Source: AC-32 sp035518635
GTDB taxonomy: Bacteria; Actinomycetota; Thermoleophilia; Gaiellales; Gaiellaceae
Direction of reading: 5' to 3'
Assembly: GCA_035518635.1 (NCBI GenBank)
Contig: DATIXI010000023.1
Location: 61,228-125,227, forward strand
Length of the DNA: 64,000 bases
In this document: piece by piece, positions 1 to 8,051 of the stretch
How the letters are laid out: every line of letters begins with the position of its first letter
Position numbering within the stretch: the first letter of the stretch is position 1
Notes under the pieces: generated by a model
The model's input: only the letters and a program-made list of their open reading frames with translations
What the model was told of the DNA's origin: nothing
Databases searched by the model: none
Made by a program: the position numbers and the translations under genes

Positions 1-300
1 CTCCTGCCGGACAAACGGCTTCACCTTCTCGCCCCGGCCGTCCTGCTCCGAGACGCGGGCGTCGTCCTCGAGCGCACCGTTCGCGGCCTCCAGCGCGTCG
101 GTCAGCTCGTAGCCCTGGAAGATGTAGTCGTCGCGCCGCGCCTCGTCGCTGCGGCGGTACTGCGGGTTGACCGCGCGCCCGACGGCCCAGAGCGCTCCGG
201 GGAGCCGCTCGATCCAGATCACCACCCGCTCTGCCTCGCCCCGGTCGTCGACCCCATGCACCTCGCGCTCCGCGAACCGGGCGGCGGACGGCTTCCTCAC
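1..300 (-). CDS. Hypothetical protein, 3' end outside window
   Basis: The frame is open from a GTG at 300 down to the window edge, giving 100 codons without a stop, so only the N-terminal part is seen. The product is charged (rich in Arg, Glu and Asp) with a Trp/Ile-containing stretch around residues 27-45. It shows no signal peptide, membrane span or family motif that I recognise. A TAGGGT hexamer ends 7 bases before the GTG and there is no Shine-Dalgarno, so the mRNA is probably leaderless. The gene is divergent from the 83-aa gene at 327. Function unknown. Confidence 0.6.
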   Translation of the reverse strand, partial: MRKPSAARFAEREVHGVDDRGEAERVVIWIERLPGALWAVGRAVNPQYRRSDEARRDDYIFQGYELTDALEAANGALEDDARVSEQDGRGEKVKPFVRQE

Positions 301-307
301 GGAACGG

Positions 308-320
308 ACCCTACTAGGAT
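308..320. promoter_or_regulatory. Back-to-back -10 hexamers of a divergent leaderless pair
   Basis: On the minus strand TAGGGT (313-308) ends 7 bases before the GTG at 300. On the plus strand TAGGAT (315-320) ends 6 bases before the GTG at 327. The 26-base gap has no room for a leader or Shine-Dalgarno on either side. Confidence 0.55.
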
Positions 321-326
321 CCCGGC

Positions 327-578
327 GTGGCCCGGTTCTCGAGCTTCCTCCGCAACCCGTTCTCGTTCCTCTTCGCCCGCTCGGGCAAGGAGGAGCGCGT
401 CGCCGCCTACGTCATCCGCGAGCACGAGCGCGGGCGGCCGCTGACGGAGATCCTCGAGGACCCCTACATCCGCAACCGCTGCACCGACCAGGAGCTGGCG
501 CGACTCCTCGACCAGCCCGAGATCGTCCACGCTCTCGGCGAGAGCGCCGTCGCCGAGGAGCGCGACCGGCTCGCCTAG
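327..578 (+). CDS. Small conserved-looking hypothetical protein (83 aa)
   Basis: An 83-residue cytosolic protein starting at GTG. It has a short N-terminal Phe-rich amphipathic segment (residues 3-15) and then a charged helical body rich in Glu and Arg. It has no Cys pair or catalytic motif that I recognise. Its start is fixed by the -10 hexamer TAGGAT six bases upstream. It converges on the ornithine cyclodeaminase-like gene: its stop TAG (576-578) directly abuts that gene's stop (CTA at 579-581), so there is no intergenic space. Function unknown. Confidence 0.65.
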   Translation: MARFSSFLRNPFSFLFARSGKEERVAAYVIREHERGRPLTEILEDPYIRNRCTDQELARLLDQPEIVHALGESAVAEERDRLA

Positions 579-1508
579 CTAGACCTGCGCTCCCAGCCCG
601 CGTTCCCGCGCGCGTTCCAGCGCGACCGCGCCGATCGCAATGTCCCAGGCAGCGAGCCCGTTCGACTTGAAGAGCACTATGTCCTCGTCGGCCTGCCGGC
701 CGGAAAGCTCACCGCTCACGACCTCATGCAGCTCGTGCACCTCGAGCCAGTCGAGCACGCCGGCCTCGACCGGCTCGATCAGGTCGCCGGACTCGAGCCT
801 CGACTGCTCGCGCGAGTCGCAGCAGACGAACGCCGCGCGCTCGAGCACGACGTTGTCGAGCTCGCGGTGGCGCGGGTCGTTCGCGCCGACTGCACAGACG
901 AGCGCCCCCGGCCGGAGCCACTCGCCGCGCAGCACGGGGTCGGGCGAGGTCGTCACCGTCACGACGACGTCCTGGGCGGCTGCATCCCGGTGGCTCTCGC
1001 CGGCCTCGGCGCCCGTCTCCTTGCAGAACTCGCGCAGCCGCTTCTCGTTGCGACAGTAGGCGACGACGCGCTCGATCCCGGGAAGCGCCTCCCTGATGCA
1101 CTCGACCTGGCTCCGCGCCTGCCAGCCGCAGCCGATCACTCCCAGCGACTCCGCGGCCTCGCGCGCCAGGTGCCTGGCCGCCACCCCGCTCGCGGCGCCC
1201 GTGCGGAGCTGGCCCATCTTGTCGGCCTCGATCACGGCGGCGAGCTCCGCCTTCTCCGTGTCGAAGAGGACGACCACGAACGGCGTCCCGCCCTCGAGCC
1301 AGACGTACGACTTCAGGCCGGCGAAGCCGAGCTCCCGGTCGACCGCGGACATGACCGCGAACATCCCGCCCTCGAGTCGGGTGCGCCTGCGCGGCGTGTT
1401 GTCGATCGCACCGTCCGCGAGACGCCGGAAGCAGCCCTCGACGGCCTCGAGCGCATCGGCCGGAGTGAGCAGCTCGCCGACCTCGGCCTCTGTCAGGTAG
1501 AGCGGCAC
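579..1508 (-). CDS. Ornithine cyclodeaminase / mu-crystallin family NAD(P)-dependent enzyme
   Basis: 309 aa, the normal length for the OCD/mu-crystallin family. These enzymes use a Rossmann-bound nicotinamide cofactor to deaminate ornithine, reduce ketimines or dehydrogenate related amino acids. Visible features are the Rossmann glycine motif GVIGCGWQA near residues 123-131, a preceding dimerisation/substrate region with Lys in GLKSYVW and the conserved QLRTGAASGVAA segment, and a CAVGAND stretch near residue 210 where the family has its catalytic Asp. Which substrate is used cannot be read from the sequence. The GTG start at 1508 is preceded by TAGCCT six bases away, so translation is probably leaderless. 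The gene lies 12 bases downstream of the exported protein gene. Confidence 0.82.
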   Translation of the reverse strand: MPLYLTEAEVGELLTPADALEAVEGCFRRLADGAIDNTPRRRTRLEGGMFAVMSAVDRELGFAGLKSYVWLEGGTPFVVVLFDTEKAELAAVIEADKMGQLRTGAASGVAARHLAREAAESLGVIGCGWQARSQVECIREALPGIERVVAYCRNEKRLREFCKETGAEAGESHRDAAAQDVVVTVTTSPDPVLRGEWLRPGALVCAVGANDPRHRELDNVVLERAAFVCCDSREQSRLESGDLIEPVEAGVLDWLEVHELHEVVSGELSGRQADEDIVLFKSNGLAAWDIAIGAVALERARERGLGAQV

Positions 1509-1514
1509 GGGCCG

Positions 1515-1520
1515 AGGCTA
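1515..1520 (-). promoter_or_regulatory. -10 hexamer TAGCCT of the OCD-family gene
   Basis: TAGCCT lies immediately after the TAG stop of the upstream gene (1521-1523) and ends 6 bases before the GTG at 1508, which implies a leaderless transcript. Confidence 0.5.
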
Positions 1521-2678
1521 CTAGCTGTGCGCCCAGACCACGATCCCGCCCGCGGCAGCCACGAGCGAGACGGCGGCGACGAGGACGATCACGAGGATGT
1601 CGTTGCCTCCCCCGGTCGACGTGTCCGCCTCGGCGACCGGCGCCGGCGCGGCCTTCACCGTCGCGTATACGTAGACGGAACGGCTCACTCCGTCCGCGTC
1701 GGGATCGGCGAGGAAGCTCTGGTACTGGTCGGCGCGCACGAGCCGGAGCCGTGACTCGAACAGCCGCCGCAGGAGGAACGCGGGGGGAAGCGAGTGCTTC
1801 AGCACCGCGGCCGTCCAGGTCGCCGCGCCCGGCGGCCGCAGCAGCCGCACGACGGGCGCGGGGCTCACCCTGAGCAGCACCTTCGGCTCGCCGGTTCCGT
1901 GCGCCCGGACGGTGAGGGAGAGCGGCGCGCCGTCTCCGAGCGTGCGCGCGAACCTGACCGGCCGGCCGCCCGGAAGGCTCAGCTCGCCGACGACTCGCAG
2001 CGGCGCCTCCGCTGCGGTCTTGCGCGCATGCACGGTCCCGCTGAACGTCGCGAACGCGGCCTGGAGCCGCGAGCCGGAGAGCGAGGCGCGCCGAGTCGAG
2101 TCCAGCAGTGTTGCGAGGTCGGCCGTCCGCGCAAACCCGGTGTAGGCGACACCCGGCGCGCGGGTCGCGTTCACGACTGTGAGCGTCACGCGGTCGCCGT
2201 CGCGGCCGATGTGCAGCCGGACCGGCAGGTACCGCGCGACCGGGGCGGCTCGCAGCGTGATGTCGGCCGCGAGAACCTTTCTCCCGGGCGAGAACCCGGC
2301 CCAGAGGACCTGGTCGGTTCTGAGACCGGGCTCGGATTCGGAACCGGGGGCGGCGCGGACGTCCACGACCGGCCCGCCGATCGCGAACTGGTAGTCGCCC
2401 TTGCCGGAGACGACGAGCCGCTGCTGGACGTGCAGCGCGACCGCTCGGCCCGTTCCGTCTACGCCGACCAGGACGCGCTGAGCGCTCGCGATGCCGAGCC
2501 GTAGCAGGTAGCTCCGCGGGAGCGCCACGTTCCCCGTCACGGGCGGGCTCACGGTCGGATAGGGAACGGGCCCTGGCAGGACGATCTGCTGGGTGGGCTG
2601 CCGCGCAGCGGCGGCCGTGCCCCCGAGGACGAGCGCCGCGGCCGCGAGCGAGGCGCCGGTCGGAACGAGTCGTCTCAC
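1521..2678 (-). CDS. Exported, C-terminally membrane-anchored protein of unknown function
   Basis: 385 aa with an N-terminal Sec signal (residues 1-25, ending AAAARQ). The long extracytoplasmic part is rich in beta-strand-like Val/Arg/Pro sequence, and there is a single C-terminal membrane span (about residues 358-380) followed by a very short tail. This is type I topology. The region just before the span (AEADTSTGGGND) looks like a flexible stalk. No enzymatic motif is recognised. The GTG start lies 7 bases after the stop of the livJ-like lipoprotein gene, so the two are probably co-transcribed and the protein may serve at the cell surface with that importer. This is inferred from position only. 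Confidence 0.65.
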   Translation of the reverse strand: MRRLVPTGASLAAAALVLGGTAAAARQPTQQIVLPGPVPYPTVSPPVTGNVALPRSYLLRLGIASAQRVLVGVDGTGRAVALHVQQRLVVSGKGDYQFAIGGPVVDVRAAPGSESEPGLRTDQVLWAGFSPGRKVLAADITLRAAPVARYLPVRLHIGRDGDRVTLTVVNATRAPGVAYTGFARTADLATLLDSTRRASLSGSRLQAAFATFSGTVHARKTAAEAPLRVVGELSLPGGRPVRFARTLGDGAPLSLTVRAHGTGEPKVLLRVSPAPVVRLLRPPGAATWTAAVLKHSLPPAFLLRRLFESRLRLVRADQYQSFLADPDADGVSRSVYVYATVKAAPAPVAEADTSTGGGNDILVIVLVAAVSLVAAAGGIVVWAHS

Positions 2679-2685
2679 CGAGCCC

Positions 2686-3912
2686 TCAGCGCGTCTGCTT
2701 GATCTTCGGCAGCGTCGACGAGAGCGGGTCGTCCGTGACGGGCGCGTACGTCATGTCGTGGAAACGCGCGAAGTAGATGTCGTCGTCGATCACGCCCTCG
2801 TGGTTGTGCACGTTGAAGCTGCGGTCGTCCCCGTTCGCGCCCTGCGTGGTCACCTGGTTGAGCGCGGCCTGCACCTTGTGCGGGTCGACGGAGCCCGCGT
2901 GCGTGAGCGCTGCGATGAGGAGGTTGACGAAGTCGTACGAGTACATCGGGAACTCGGGCGGTTGGACGACCCCCTGGCCGTGCGAGTTCCTGACTCCGAC
3001 CTTGTCCGGGCCGTACGTCGCCTCGTACTGCGACTCGAAGCTCTGGAACGGGGCCGGCCCGACCTCCGCGGTCATCCGGCCCGACGCGAACGTGAGCCCG
3101 TCGACCCAGTCCGGATGGTCGGCGAGCCGCTGCCTGATGAAGGGGTCCGAGCCGGTCGGCGGCGTGTAGACGGGGACCTGCCAGCCGATGGTGCGCGCGG
3201 CGGTCAAAACGGCGGCGATCGTCGAGGGCTGGCCCCAGACGAGCAGCGCGGTCGCACCCGAGCGGCGGGCGCGCAGAATCTGCGCCGAGAGGTCGGTCGC
3301 GCCGGCCGGGAGTGTCATCCTGAGCGCGACCGAGCGCGGGTTCTCGGAGAACGCGCTGTCGAGGTCGGAGGCGCCCTCCTGGCCGTAGGCGCTGTCGTCG
3401 TGCAGAAGCCCGATCTTCATGCCCTTCGGGATCAGGTACTCCGCGTAGCGGAGCGCGATCCCGTGGCTGGTCGGCGCGATCCGGAAGACGTTCGGGCGCG
3501 TGACCGGGTTGACGAGGCCCGTGGCGCCGTCGTAGGTGATCGCGATCGGGACGCCCTTCTTCTCCGCGAGCTGCCAGGTCGCGGGAACCCCGGTACCGTC
3601 GGTGACGATCGCGACCGCGCCCGCCTTGAGCGCCTCCCTCGTGTCCTCGACTGCGCGCCGGGCAGAGAGGTGGTTGTCGTAGAGCTTGACCTTCAGCTTG
3701 TACTTGCGCGAGCCGACCGTGACCCCGCCGCCTCGGTCGAGGCGGTCGACTGCGAGCCCGACACCGTTCCGGATCGTCTGGGCGACGTACGGGCTGCCCG
3801 TGACAGGCACGTCGACCGCGAGCACGATCGTCCCAGGCGGCGCCCCGGAGCCGCTGCCGCATCCTCCCGCAAGAACCCCGAGGCCGGCGAGCAGAAGAGC
3901 TGTCCGGCGCAC
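2686..3912 (-). CDS. Branched-chain amino-acid type ABC transporter substrate-binding lipoprotein
   Basis: 408 aa, a periplasmic-binding protein type 1 of the LivJ/LivK (Leu/Ile/Val-binding, Peripla_BP_6) family. The N-terminus is a lipoprotein signal with lipobox LAGGC (Cys near residue 18). The mature part keeps the typical opening (VDVPVTGSPYVAQT...G) with a ligand-contacting region around VAIVTDGTGVPATWQLAEKKGVP and a late YSYDFVNLLIAAL helix. It would capture the substrate outside the membrane for LivH/LivM. The ligand could be an amino acid, an amide or an aromatic compound. The GTG start has TAAGCT six bases upstream, so it may have its own leaderless promoter although it lies 21 bases after the permease/ATPase gene. 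Confidence 0.85.
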   Translation of the reverse strand: MRRTALLLAGLGVLAGGCGSGSGAPPGTIVLAVDVPVTGSPYVAQTIRNGVGLAVDRLDRGGGVTVGSRKYKLKVKLYDNHLSARRAVEDTREALKAGAVAIVTDGTGVPATWQLAEKKGVPIAITYDGATGLVNPVTRPNVFRIAPTSHGIALRYAEYLIPKGMKIGLLHDDSAYGQEGASDLDSAFSENPRSVALRMTLPAGATDLSAQILRARRSGATALLVWGQPSTIAAVLTAARTIGWQVPVYTPPTGSDPFIRQRLADHPDWVDGLTFASGRMTAEVGPAPFQSFESQYEATYGPDKVGVRNSHGQGVVQPPEFPMYSYDFVNLLIAALTHAGSVDPHKVQAALNQVTTQGANGDDRSFNVHNHEGVIDDDIYFARFHDMTYAPVTDDPLSSTLPKIKQTR

Positions 3913-3918
3913 GGGCCG

Positions 3919-3924
3919 AGCTTA
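3919..3924 (-). promoter_or_regulatory. -10 hexamer TAAGCT of the livJ-like gene
   Basis: It ends 6 bases before the GTG at 3912. No Shine-Dalgarno lies between them. Confidence 0.5.
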
Positions 3925-3933
3925 CCCGCGCGT

Positions 3934-5796
3934 TCAGAGAGCCTGGGTGCCCAGGTACGCCTGCCGGACGGCGGGACTCTCGGCGACCTCGGCAACCGAG
4001 CCCTCGGCGACGGCGCGGCCGGCGGCGAGGACGATCACGCGGTCCGCGGCAAGCCGCACCAGGCGCAGGTTGTGCTCGACGAGCAGGAGCGCGATGCCGC
4101 GCGCGCGGATGCGCGCCAGCACCTCGGCGATCCGCTCGAGCTCTTCCGCGCCCGCGCCCGCGGCGAGCTCGTCGACGAGCAAGACCTCCGGGTCGGTGGC
4201 GAGTGCCGCCGCGAGCGCGACGAGTCGCCGCTCCGAGCTCGTCAGCAGCGCCGTGGGGGCGTCGGCTTCCTGCTCGAGCCCGACGATCGCGAGCGCGGCG
4301 AGCGCCGCGGCCTGGCCCCTCTCCGCCTCGTCGCGAGCGTGCGGGGTCGCGAGCGCCGTCCTGATCCCACCTCCGTAGTGCCGCCGGACGCTCCGGCCGA
4401 CCTCGACGTTCTCGAGAGCGGTCAACTCCGGGAACGTCGTCAGCGACTGGAGCGTGCGCGCGACGCCGAGGTTCACGCGCTCGAAGGTGGGCATACCGCT
4501 CACGTCTTGGCCTCGGAACATGACGCGGCCCGCGTCCGGGGCCGCCGAGCCGGAGATCAGGCGCAGGGCGGTCGTCTTCCCCGAGCCGTTCGGCCCGACA
4601 AGCGCGATCGCCCGGCCGCACACGAGCTCGAGCCAGAGCCCGTCGACCGCGACGACCCCGCCGAATGCCTTCCGCAGCCCCTGCGCGCGCAACGCCGACT
4701 CGTCACCCGCCTCCTCCGCCGAGGCCCGATCCTCCTTGTAACAGACTGTTACTTGCCCCGACCGGGCGGGCGCGGGAGGCCAGCCGACCCGCGCGAGCCA
4801 GTCCCTTGCCCACGGCACGATCCCTCCGCCGCCGAGCGCGAGCACGAACACGAGGAGCAGCGCCGCGACAGCCGCGTCAAAGCGTTCGAGCGGAAGCTGC
4901 AGCAGGCGTGCTAGCGGATCGGATACGAGCGCGATCAGACCCAGCGTCGCGACCCCCGCGGCCGGGCCGAGCGTCGAGGCGGCCCCGCCCAGCAGCACGG
5001 CGACGAGCAGTTTGAACGAGAGAAACGGATCGTAGCTCGCCGGGTCGGCCACGGCCGCGAGCTGGACGGAGAGCCCGCCCGCGAGGCCCGCCAGACACGC
5101 GGACGCCGCAAATGCGCCGAGCCGTCGCCGCCCGAGCCGGGCCCCGAGCGACGTCGCCAGCGCCGGCGCCTGCCGCAACGCAGACAGCTCCAGCCCGGGA
5201 GCCCCCCGCCTGACAGCCCAGATCCCGAGAGCCGTCAGCACGAGCAGGCCCAGTGCGACCTCGAAGTGCACGGTCGGCGTCGCGTCGAGCCCGAAGAGGT
5301 TCCGCTCCGGGACGATCAGCCCCTGCGACCCGCCGGAGACGGAGGGGAACGCGAGCAGGAACAGCCACACGAGCCAGGCGAGCACCCACGTGCTGGCCGC
5401 GACGAACGCGGGCCGGAGGCGAACGACACCGCCGAAGAGCGCTCCCGCCCCAAGGGCCGCGAGCGCGCCGACGAGCGCCGCGGGCTCGAGCCGCCAGTCT
5501 GCACGCGCGACGAGCAGCGCCGAGGTGAAGGCACCGATTGCCATGAATGCCCCGGCTCCGAGCGACGGCAGGCCCGCCGCGCCCACCGTCAGCCCGAGCG
5601 CCGTCGCCGCCACAGCGAGATAGACGGTCTGGGCGAGCGCGTCCACCCGCACACCGGGCAGCGACAGGAAGGGAACGAGCGCCGCCACCGCGATAGCGGC
5701 CGCAGCGAGCCACGCAGGCCAGCGCCACCCGGCGCGCACCTCCGTCAGCGCGCGCCCGAGCTCGGCCCGCGTCCGCCCGAGCGCCACCGCGCTCAC
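3934..5796 (-). CDS. LivM-LivG fusion: branched-chain amino-acid ABC permease fused to ATPase
   Basis: 620 aa from a GTG that overlaps the livH stop as GTGA. The first 320 or so residues are a polytopic permease of LivM type with many Ala/Leu-rich spans. After a 45-residue linker comes a LivG-like ATPase with Walker A GPNGSGKT. The longer reading frame upstream of 5796 overlaps livH and is not used. Two key ATPase motifs are degenerate: the ABC signature reads LTSSE instead of LSxGQ, and Walker B is followed by DEL instead of DEP. No LivF partner is nearby. The linker encodes a copy of a palindromic repeat (4736-4755) also found upstream of the Nudix gene. LivM/LivG are normally separate polypeptides, although such fusions are known in the family. 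Confidence 0.8.
   Translation of the reverse strand: MSAVALGRTRAELGRALTEVRAGWRWPAWLAAAAIAVAALVPFLSLPGVRVDALAQTVYLAVAATALGLTVGAAGLPSLGAGAFMAIGAFTSALLVARADWRLEPAALVGALAALGAGALFGGVVRLRPAFVAASTWVLAWLVWLFLLAFPSVSGGSQGLIVPERNLFGLDATPTVHFEVALGLLVLTALGIWAVRRGAPGLELSALRQAPALATSLGARLGRRRLGAFAASACLAGLAGGLSVQLAAVADPASYDPFLSFKLLVAVLLGGAASTLGPAAGVATLGLIALVSDPLARLLQLPLERFDAAVAALLLVFVLALGGGGIVPWARDWLARVGWPPAPARSGQVTVCYKEDRASAEEAGDESALRAQGLRKAFGGVVAVDGLWLELVCGRAIALVGPNGSGKTTALRLISGSAAPDAGRVMFRGQDVSGMPTFERVNLGVARTLQSLTTFPELTALENVEVGRSVRRHYGGGIRTALATPHARDEAERGQAAALAALAIVGLEQEADAPTALLTSSERRLVALAAALATDPEVLLVDELAAGAGAEELERIAEVLARIRARGIALLLVEHNLRLVRLAADRVIVLAAGRAVAEGSVAEVAESPAVRQAYLGTQAL
4736..4755. repeat. Dispersed palindrome, copy 1 (inside livM-livG linker)
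   Basis: TTGTAACAGACTGTTACTTG, with perfect arms GTAACAG/CTGTTAC around one central base. Its reverse complement is identical over 20 bases to copy 2 at 14876-14895. It lies in frame inside coding sequence and supplies linker residues. Confidence 0.7.
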
Positions 5797-6725
5797 TCGC
5801 GTTCCTCGAGCGTCTCGCGCGAGGGCCAGACCGAGATGAGCACGAGGACGAAGAGGAGCGGCAGCACCTCGCGGTACGAGGCCCCGAGCTGCCAGGAGCC
5901 GACGTGGACGTTTGCAATCGCCGCCTCGACGACCCCGAGCACGAGCCCGGCCGCGAAGGCGCGAAGCGGCGGCCCGAAACGAACCGCGAGCGCGGCGATC
6001 AGCCCCTTCAGCCCGAGCAGCGTGCCGGTGTTCGCGTTGACCGCCTCCCCCGGGGCGGCTGCGATCGCGGCGACCATTGCGAGCGCGCCGACGAGCCCGA
6101 ACGCCAGCGCGACGACGAGATCGACGGGGACGCCGACCACACGCGCTCCCTCCGCGTCGTCCGAGACCGCGCGCAGCGCCCGCCCGAACCGGCTCCGTTC
6201 GAGCAGCCACGCCGAGCCGAGCGCCAGCGCCAGCGCGAGGCCGATCACGAAGAACGCACGCGCCTGCACCTCTGCTCCCCCGATCTTCACGAACCCCGCG
6301 TTCCCCACCCGGTGGAACGGCAGCGGGTCGGGGAAGACGTAGCTCGACCGCTGGAACGCCGCGCCGATCACCGCCCGGATCGCGAACGCCACGGCCGCCG
6401 TGCCCGCGACCCAGCCGATCGTCGAGCCGCGCGCGAGATACGGCTGGACGAGGCCGACGTAGGTGCCGATCCCGGCTGCCACGCACACGACCAGCCCGAC
6501 CGCGAGCGCCCCGAGGAAGCGCGGCTCGTGCGCTCCGGACTGTGTCACCGGCGAGGTGCCTGCGAGCACGAGCAGCGTCGCGAAGATCCCGAGCCCGACG
6601 AGATCGCCGAACGCGAAGTTCACGATCCCCGTCAGCCGGTACATGAGCGAGTAGCCCGCCGCGAAGAGCCCGTAGACGCCGCCGGCCGCGAGGCCTGACA
6701 CGAGCACCTGCAGCGCGATCGTCAC
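5793..6725 (-). CDS. livH: Branched-chain amino-acid ABC transporter permease (LivH type)
   Basis: 310 aa, the usual LivH length. The start is a GTG giving (M)TIALQVLVSGLAAGGVYG, which matches the conserved family opening. The longer open frame upstream passes through terminator hairpins and is rejected. The protein is an inner-membrane permease with about eight hydrophobic spans and the EAA-like cytoplasmic loop around RFGRALRAVSDDAEGARVVGV. It forms the membrane channel with the LivM domain encoded next, overlapping by four bases (GTGA). No strong Shine-Dalgarno or -10 is seen before the GTG, so the promoter remains unclear. Confidence 0.82.
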   Translation of the reverse strand: MTIALQVLVSGLAAGGVYGLFAAGYSLMYRLTGIVNFAFGDLVGLGIFATLLVLAGTSPVTQSGAHEPRFLGALAVGLVVCVAAGIGTYVGLVQPYLARGSTIGWVAGTAAVAFAIRAVIGAAFQRSSYVFPDPLPFHRVGNAGFVKIGGAEVQARAFFVIGLALALALGSAWLLERSRFGRALRAVSDDAEGARVVGVPVDLVVALAFGLVGALAMVAAIAAAPGEAVNANTGTLLGLKGLIAALAVRFGPPLRAFAAGLVLGVVEAAIANVHVGSWQLGASYREVLPLLFVLVLISVWPSRETLEERE

Positions 6726-6782
6726 TGCAGGCGCTCGCTCGAGATCGTCACCGGAGGCGCTCCCTTGCGACGCCGACCAAGA

Positions 6783-6832
6783 GGCCGTGCCGGCTTCGCC
6801 GGTGCGGCCGTCTATCGCACCTTCTGGGGTGC
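6783..6832 (-). terminator. Tandem hairpins downstream of rsgA
   Basis: Reading the minus strand after the rsgA stop there is a hairpin GCACC/GGTGC (6832-6817). Then comes a 12-bp GC-rich stem with two wobble pairs and a TTC/GAA loop (6809-6783). There is no clear U tract, so termination efficiency is uncertain. Confidence 0.5.
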
Positions 6833-6859
6833 AGACCGATCGTGCCCTCCTCTCGAGAT

Positions 6860-7903
6860 CTAGGAATACGAACTCTTGCGCATCCTCCTGCTGTGGCGCC
6901 GCCACTCCTTGCGTGCCTCCGACTTCAGGCGCGCGTCCTTCCGGATCTCGAGCGCCCGCAGCTCGCGCTGGAGCTTGCGGTAGCTGGCGAACCGCTCCGA
7001 GGGCAGCGAGCCGTCCGCGATGGCCGCCTTGACCGCGCAGCCGGGCTCGTGCTCGTGCGAGCAGTCGTTGAACCGGCACTCCGCGGAGAGCTCGGCGATC
7101 TCCGAGAACGTGCTGTCGAGCACCTCCTCGCCGGCCCAGAGCTGGAGCTCGCGCATCCCGGGGGTGTCGATCAGCAGCGCCCCCGACGGAAGCGGGACGA
7201 GCTCGCGGTGCGTGGTCGTGTGCCGGCCGCGGCCGTTGCCGCTGATCTCCTGTGTCAGGAACAGCTCACGACCGGCGAAGCGATTCACCAGCGTGGACTT
7301 GCCGACTCCGGAGGAGCCCAGCAGCGCGACCGTCCGGCCCGGGGCGAGGTAGGCGTCCAGCTCGTCGAGGCCGGCCCCGGTCTCGGCGCTCACGGCGATC
7401 AGCGGGACGCCCATCGCCACCGCTTCCACCTCCGCTAGCTCGAGCGCCGGGTCGTCCGCCAGGTCGAGCTTGTTCACGACGACCACCGGGCTCGACCCGC
7501 TGTCCCAGGCCGAGGTGAGGTACCGCTCCACCCGGCGCGGGCTGAGGTCGCCGCCGAACGCGGTCACGAGCAAGACGGTGTCCACGTTCGCGGCCACGAC
7601 CTGGACGACGGTCCGCTGCCCCGCCTCCTTGCGCGTGAAGGCAGAGCGGCGCGCGAGCACCGCCTCGACCACGGCCTTGCGCTCGCCGGCGAGTTTCCGC
7701 GCAGCGACCCAGTCGCCGACCGCAGGCAGCTCCTCGTCGTCCATCGTCCCGGCGGGAACGCCACCGAGGCGGCCGAGCTCGGTCAGGAGCTCGCACGGCC
7801 CGTGGTGGCGAGCAGCCACGCGCGCCGGGATCAGGTTGTCGTTCTCGTAGGGCCGGAACGCATCCGCGAAGAAGGCGTCCCAGCCGAGGTCCTGCAGGTT
7901 CAA
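6860..7903 (-). CDS. rsgA: Small ribosomal subunit biogenesis GTPase RsgA
   Basis: 347 aa, a circularly permuted GTPase that acts in late 30S maturation. In order it has an OB-like N-terminal domain, the G4 motif VNKLDL, G5-like VSAETG, P-loop GSSGVGKST, the GRGRHTTTHRE switch region, G3 DTPGMRE, and a C-terminal zinc site Cys-x4-Cys-x5-His-x-Pro-Gly-Cys type (CRFNDCSHEHEPGC). The start is TTG at 7903, chosen because AAAGGAG lies 7 bases upstream and the N-terminal LGWD motif is kept. The tail is lysine/arginine-rich. The leader upstream carries a 14-codon ORF and an intrinsic terminator, which suggests attenuation control. Confidence 0.93.
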   Translation of the reverse strand: MNLQDLGWDAFFADAFRPYENDNLIPARVAARHHGPCELLTELGRLGGVPAGTMDDEELPAVGDWVAARKLAGERKAVVEAVLARRSAFTRKEAGQRTVVQVVAANVDTVLLVTAFGGDLSPRRVERYLTSAWDSGSSPVVVVNKLDLADDPALELAEVEAVAMGVPLIAVSAETGAGLDELDAYLAPGRTVALLGSSGVGKSTLVNRFAGRELFLTQEISGNGRGRHTTTHRELVPLPSGALLIDTPGMRELQLWAGEEVLDSTFSEIAELSAECRFNDCSHEHEPGCAVKAAIADGSLPSERFASYRKLQRELRALEIRKDARLKSEARKEWRRHSRRMRKSSYS

Positions 7904-7927
7904 CGGAGTCTCCTTTGGCGTAGGAAC

Positions 7928-7949
7928 GAAAAAGCGCCCTCGTGGGCGC
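7928..7949 (-). terminator. Intrinsic terminator in the rsgA leader
   Basis: On the minus strand the stem is GCGCCC-ACGA-GGGCGC (7949-7934), followed by TTTTTC (7933-7928). It lies between a short leader ORF and the rsgA Shine-Dalgarno, in the right place for transcription attenuation. Confidence 0.72.
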
Positions 7950-7975
7950 GGGTGAGCCTCAGGAGTCGCGAAGAC

Positions 7976-8020
7976 CTAGCGAGCGCAACCAGAGGCTCGG
8001 CGAGAGAACAGCTCAGTCAT
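7976..8020 (-). CDS. Candidate 14-aa leader peptide upstream of rsgA
   Basis: The ORF MTELFSRRASGCAR starts at ATG 8020 with a strong Shine-Dalgarno (AAGGAGG, 6 bases upstream) and ends at TAG 7976-7978. A -10 hexamer TATGCT (8057-8052) lies about 30 bases further upstream. After the stop comes a terminator and then rsgA. The codons for Ala9-Ser10 (GAGCCTC, minus 7998-7992) are perfectly complementary to GAGGCTC at 7960-7954, just before the terminator, so translation could alter folding. The peptide resembles the short Arg/Cys-containing leader peptides known in actinobacteria, but I cannot assign the signal sensed. Confidence 0.55.
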   Translation of the reverse strand: MTELFSRRASGCAR

Positions 8021-8051
8021 GTCGAACCTCCTTCCGTCGCGGAACGACCGA

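Noticed and set aside
726..1754. Long plus-strand open frames opposite the OCD gene and its neighbours (also 2593-4914, 13214-14752, 22710-25559, 26062-27627)
   Set aside because: Antisense shadows of well-supported genes: Arg/Ala/Val-biased composition from GC-rich third positions, no recognisable domains and no start signals.
5797..6486. N-terminal extension of the livM-livG frame
   Set aside because: It overlaps livH throughout, and the GTGA junction at 5793-5796 gives the normal coupled start.
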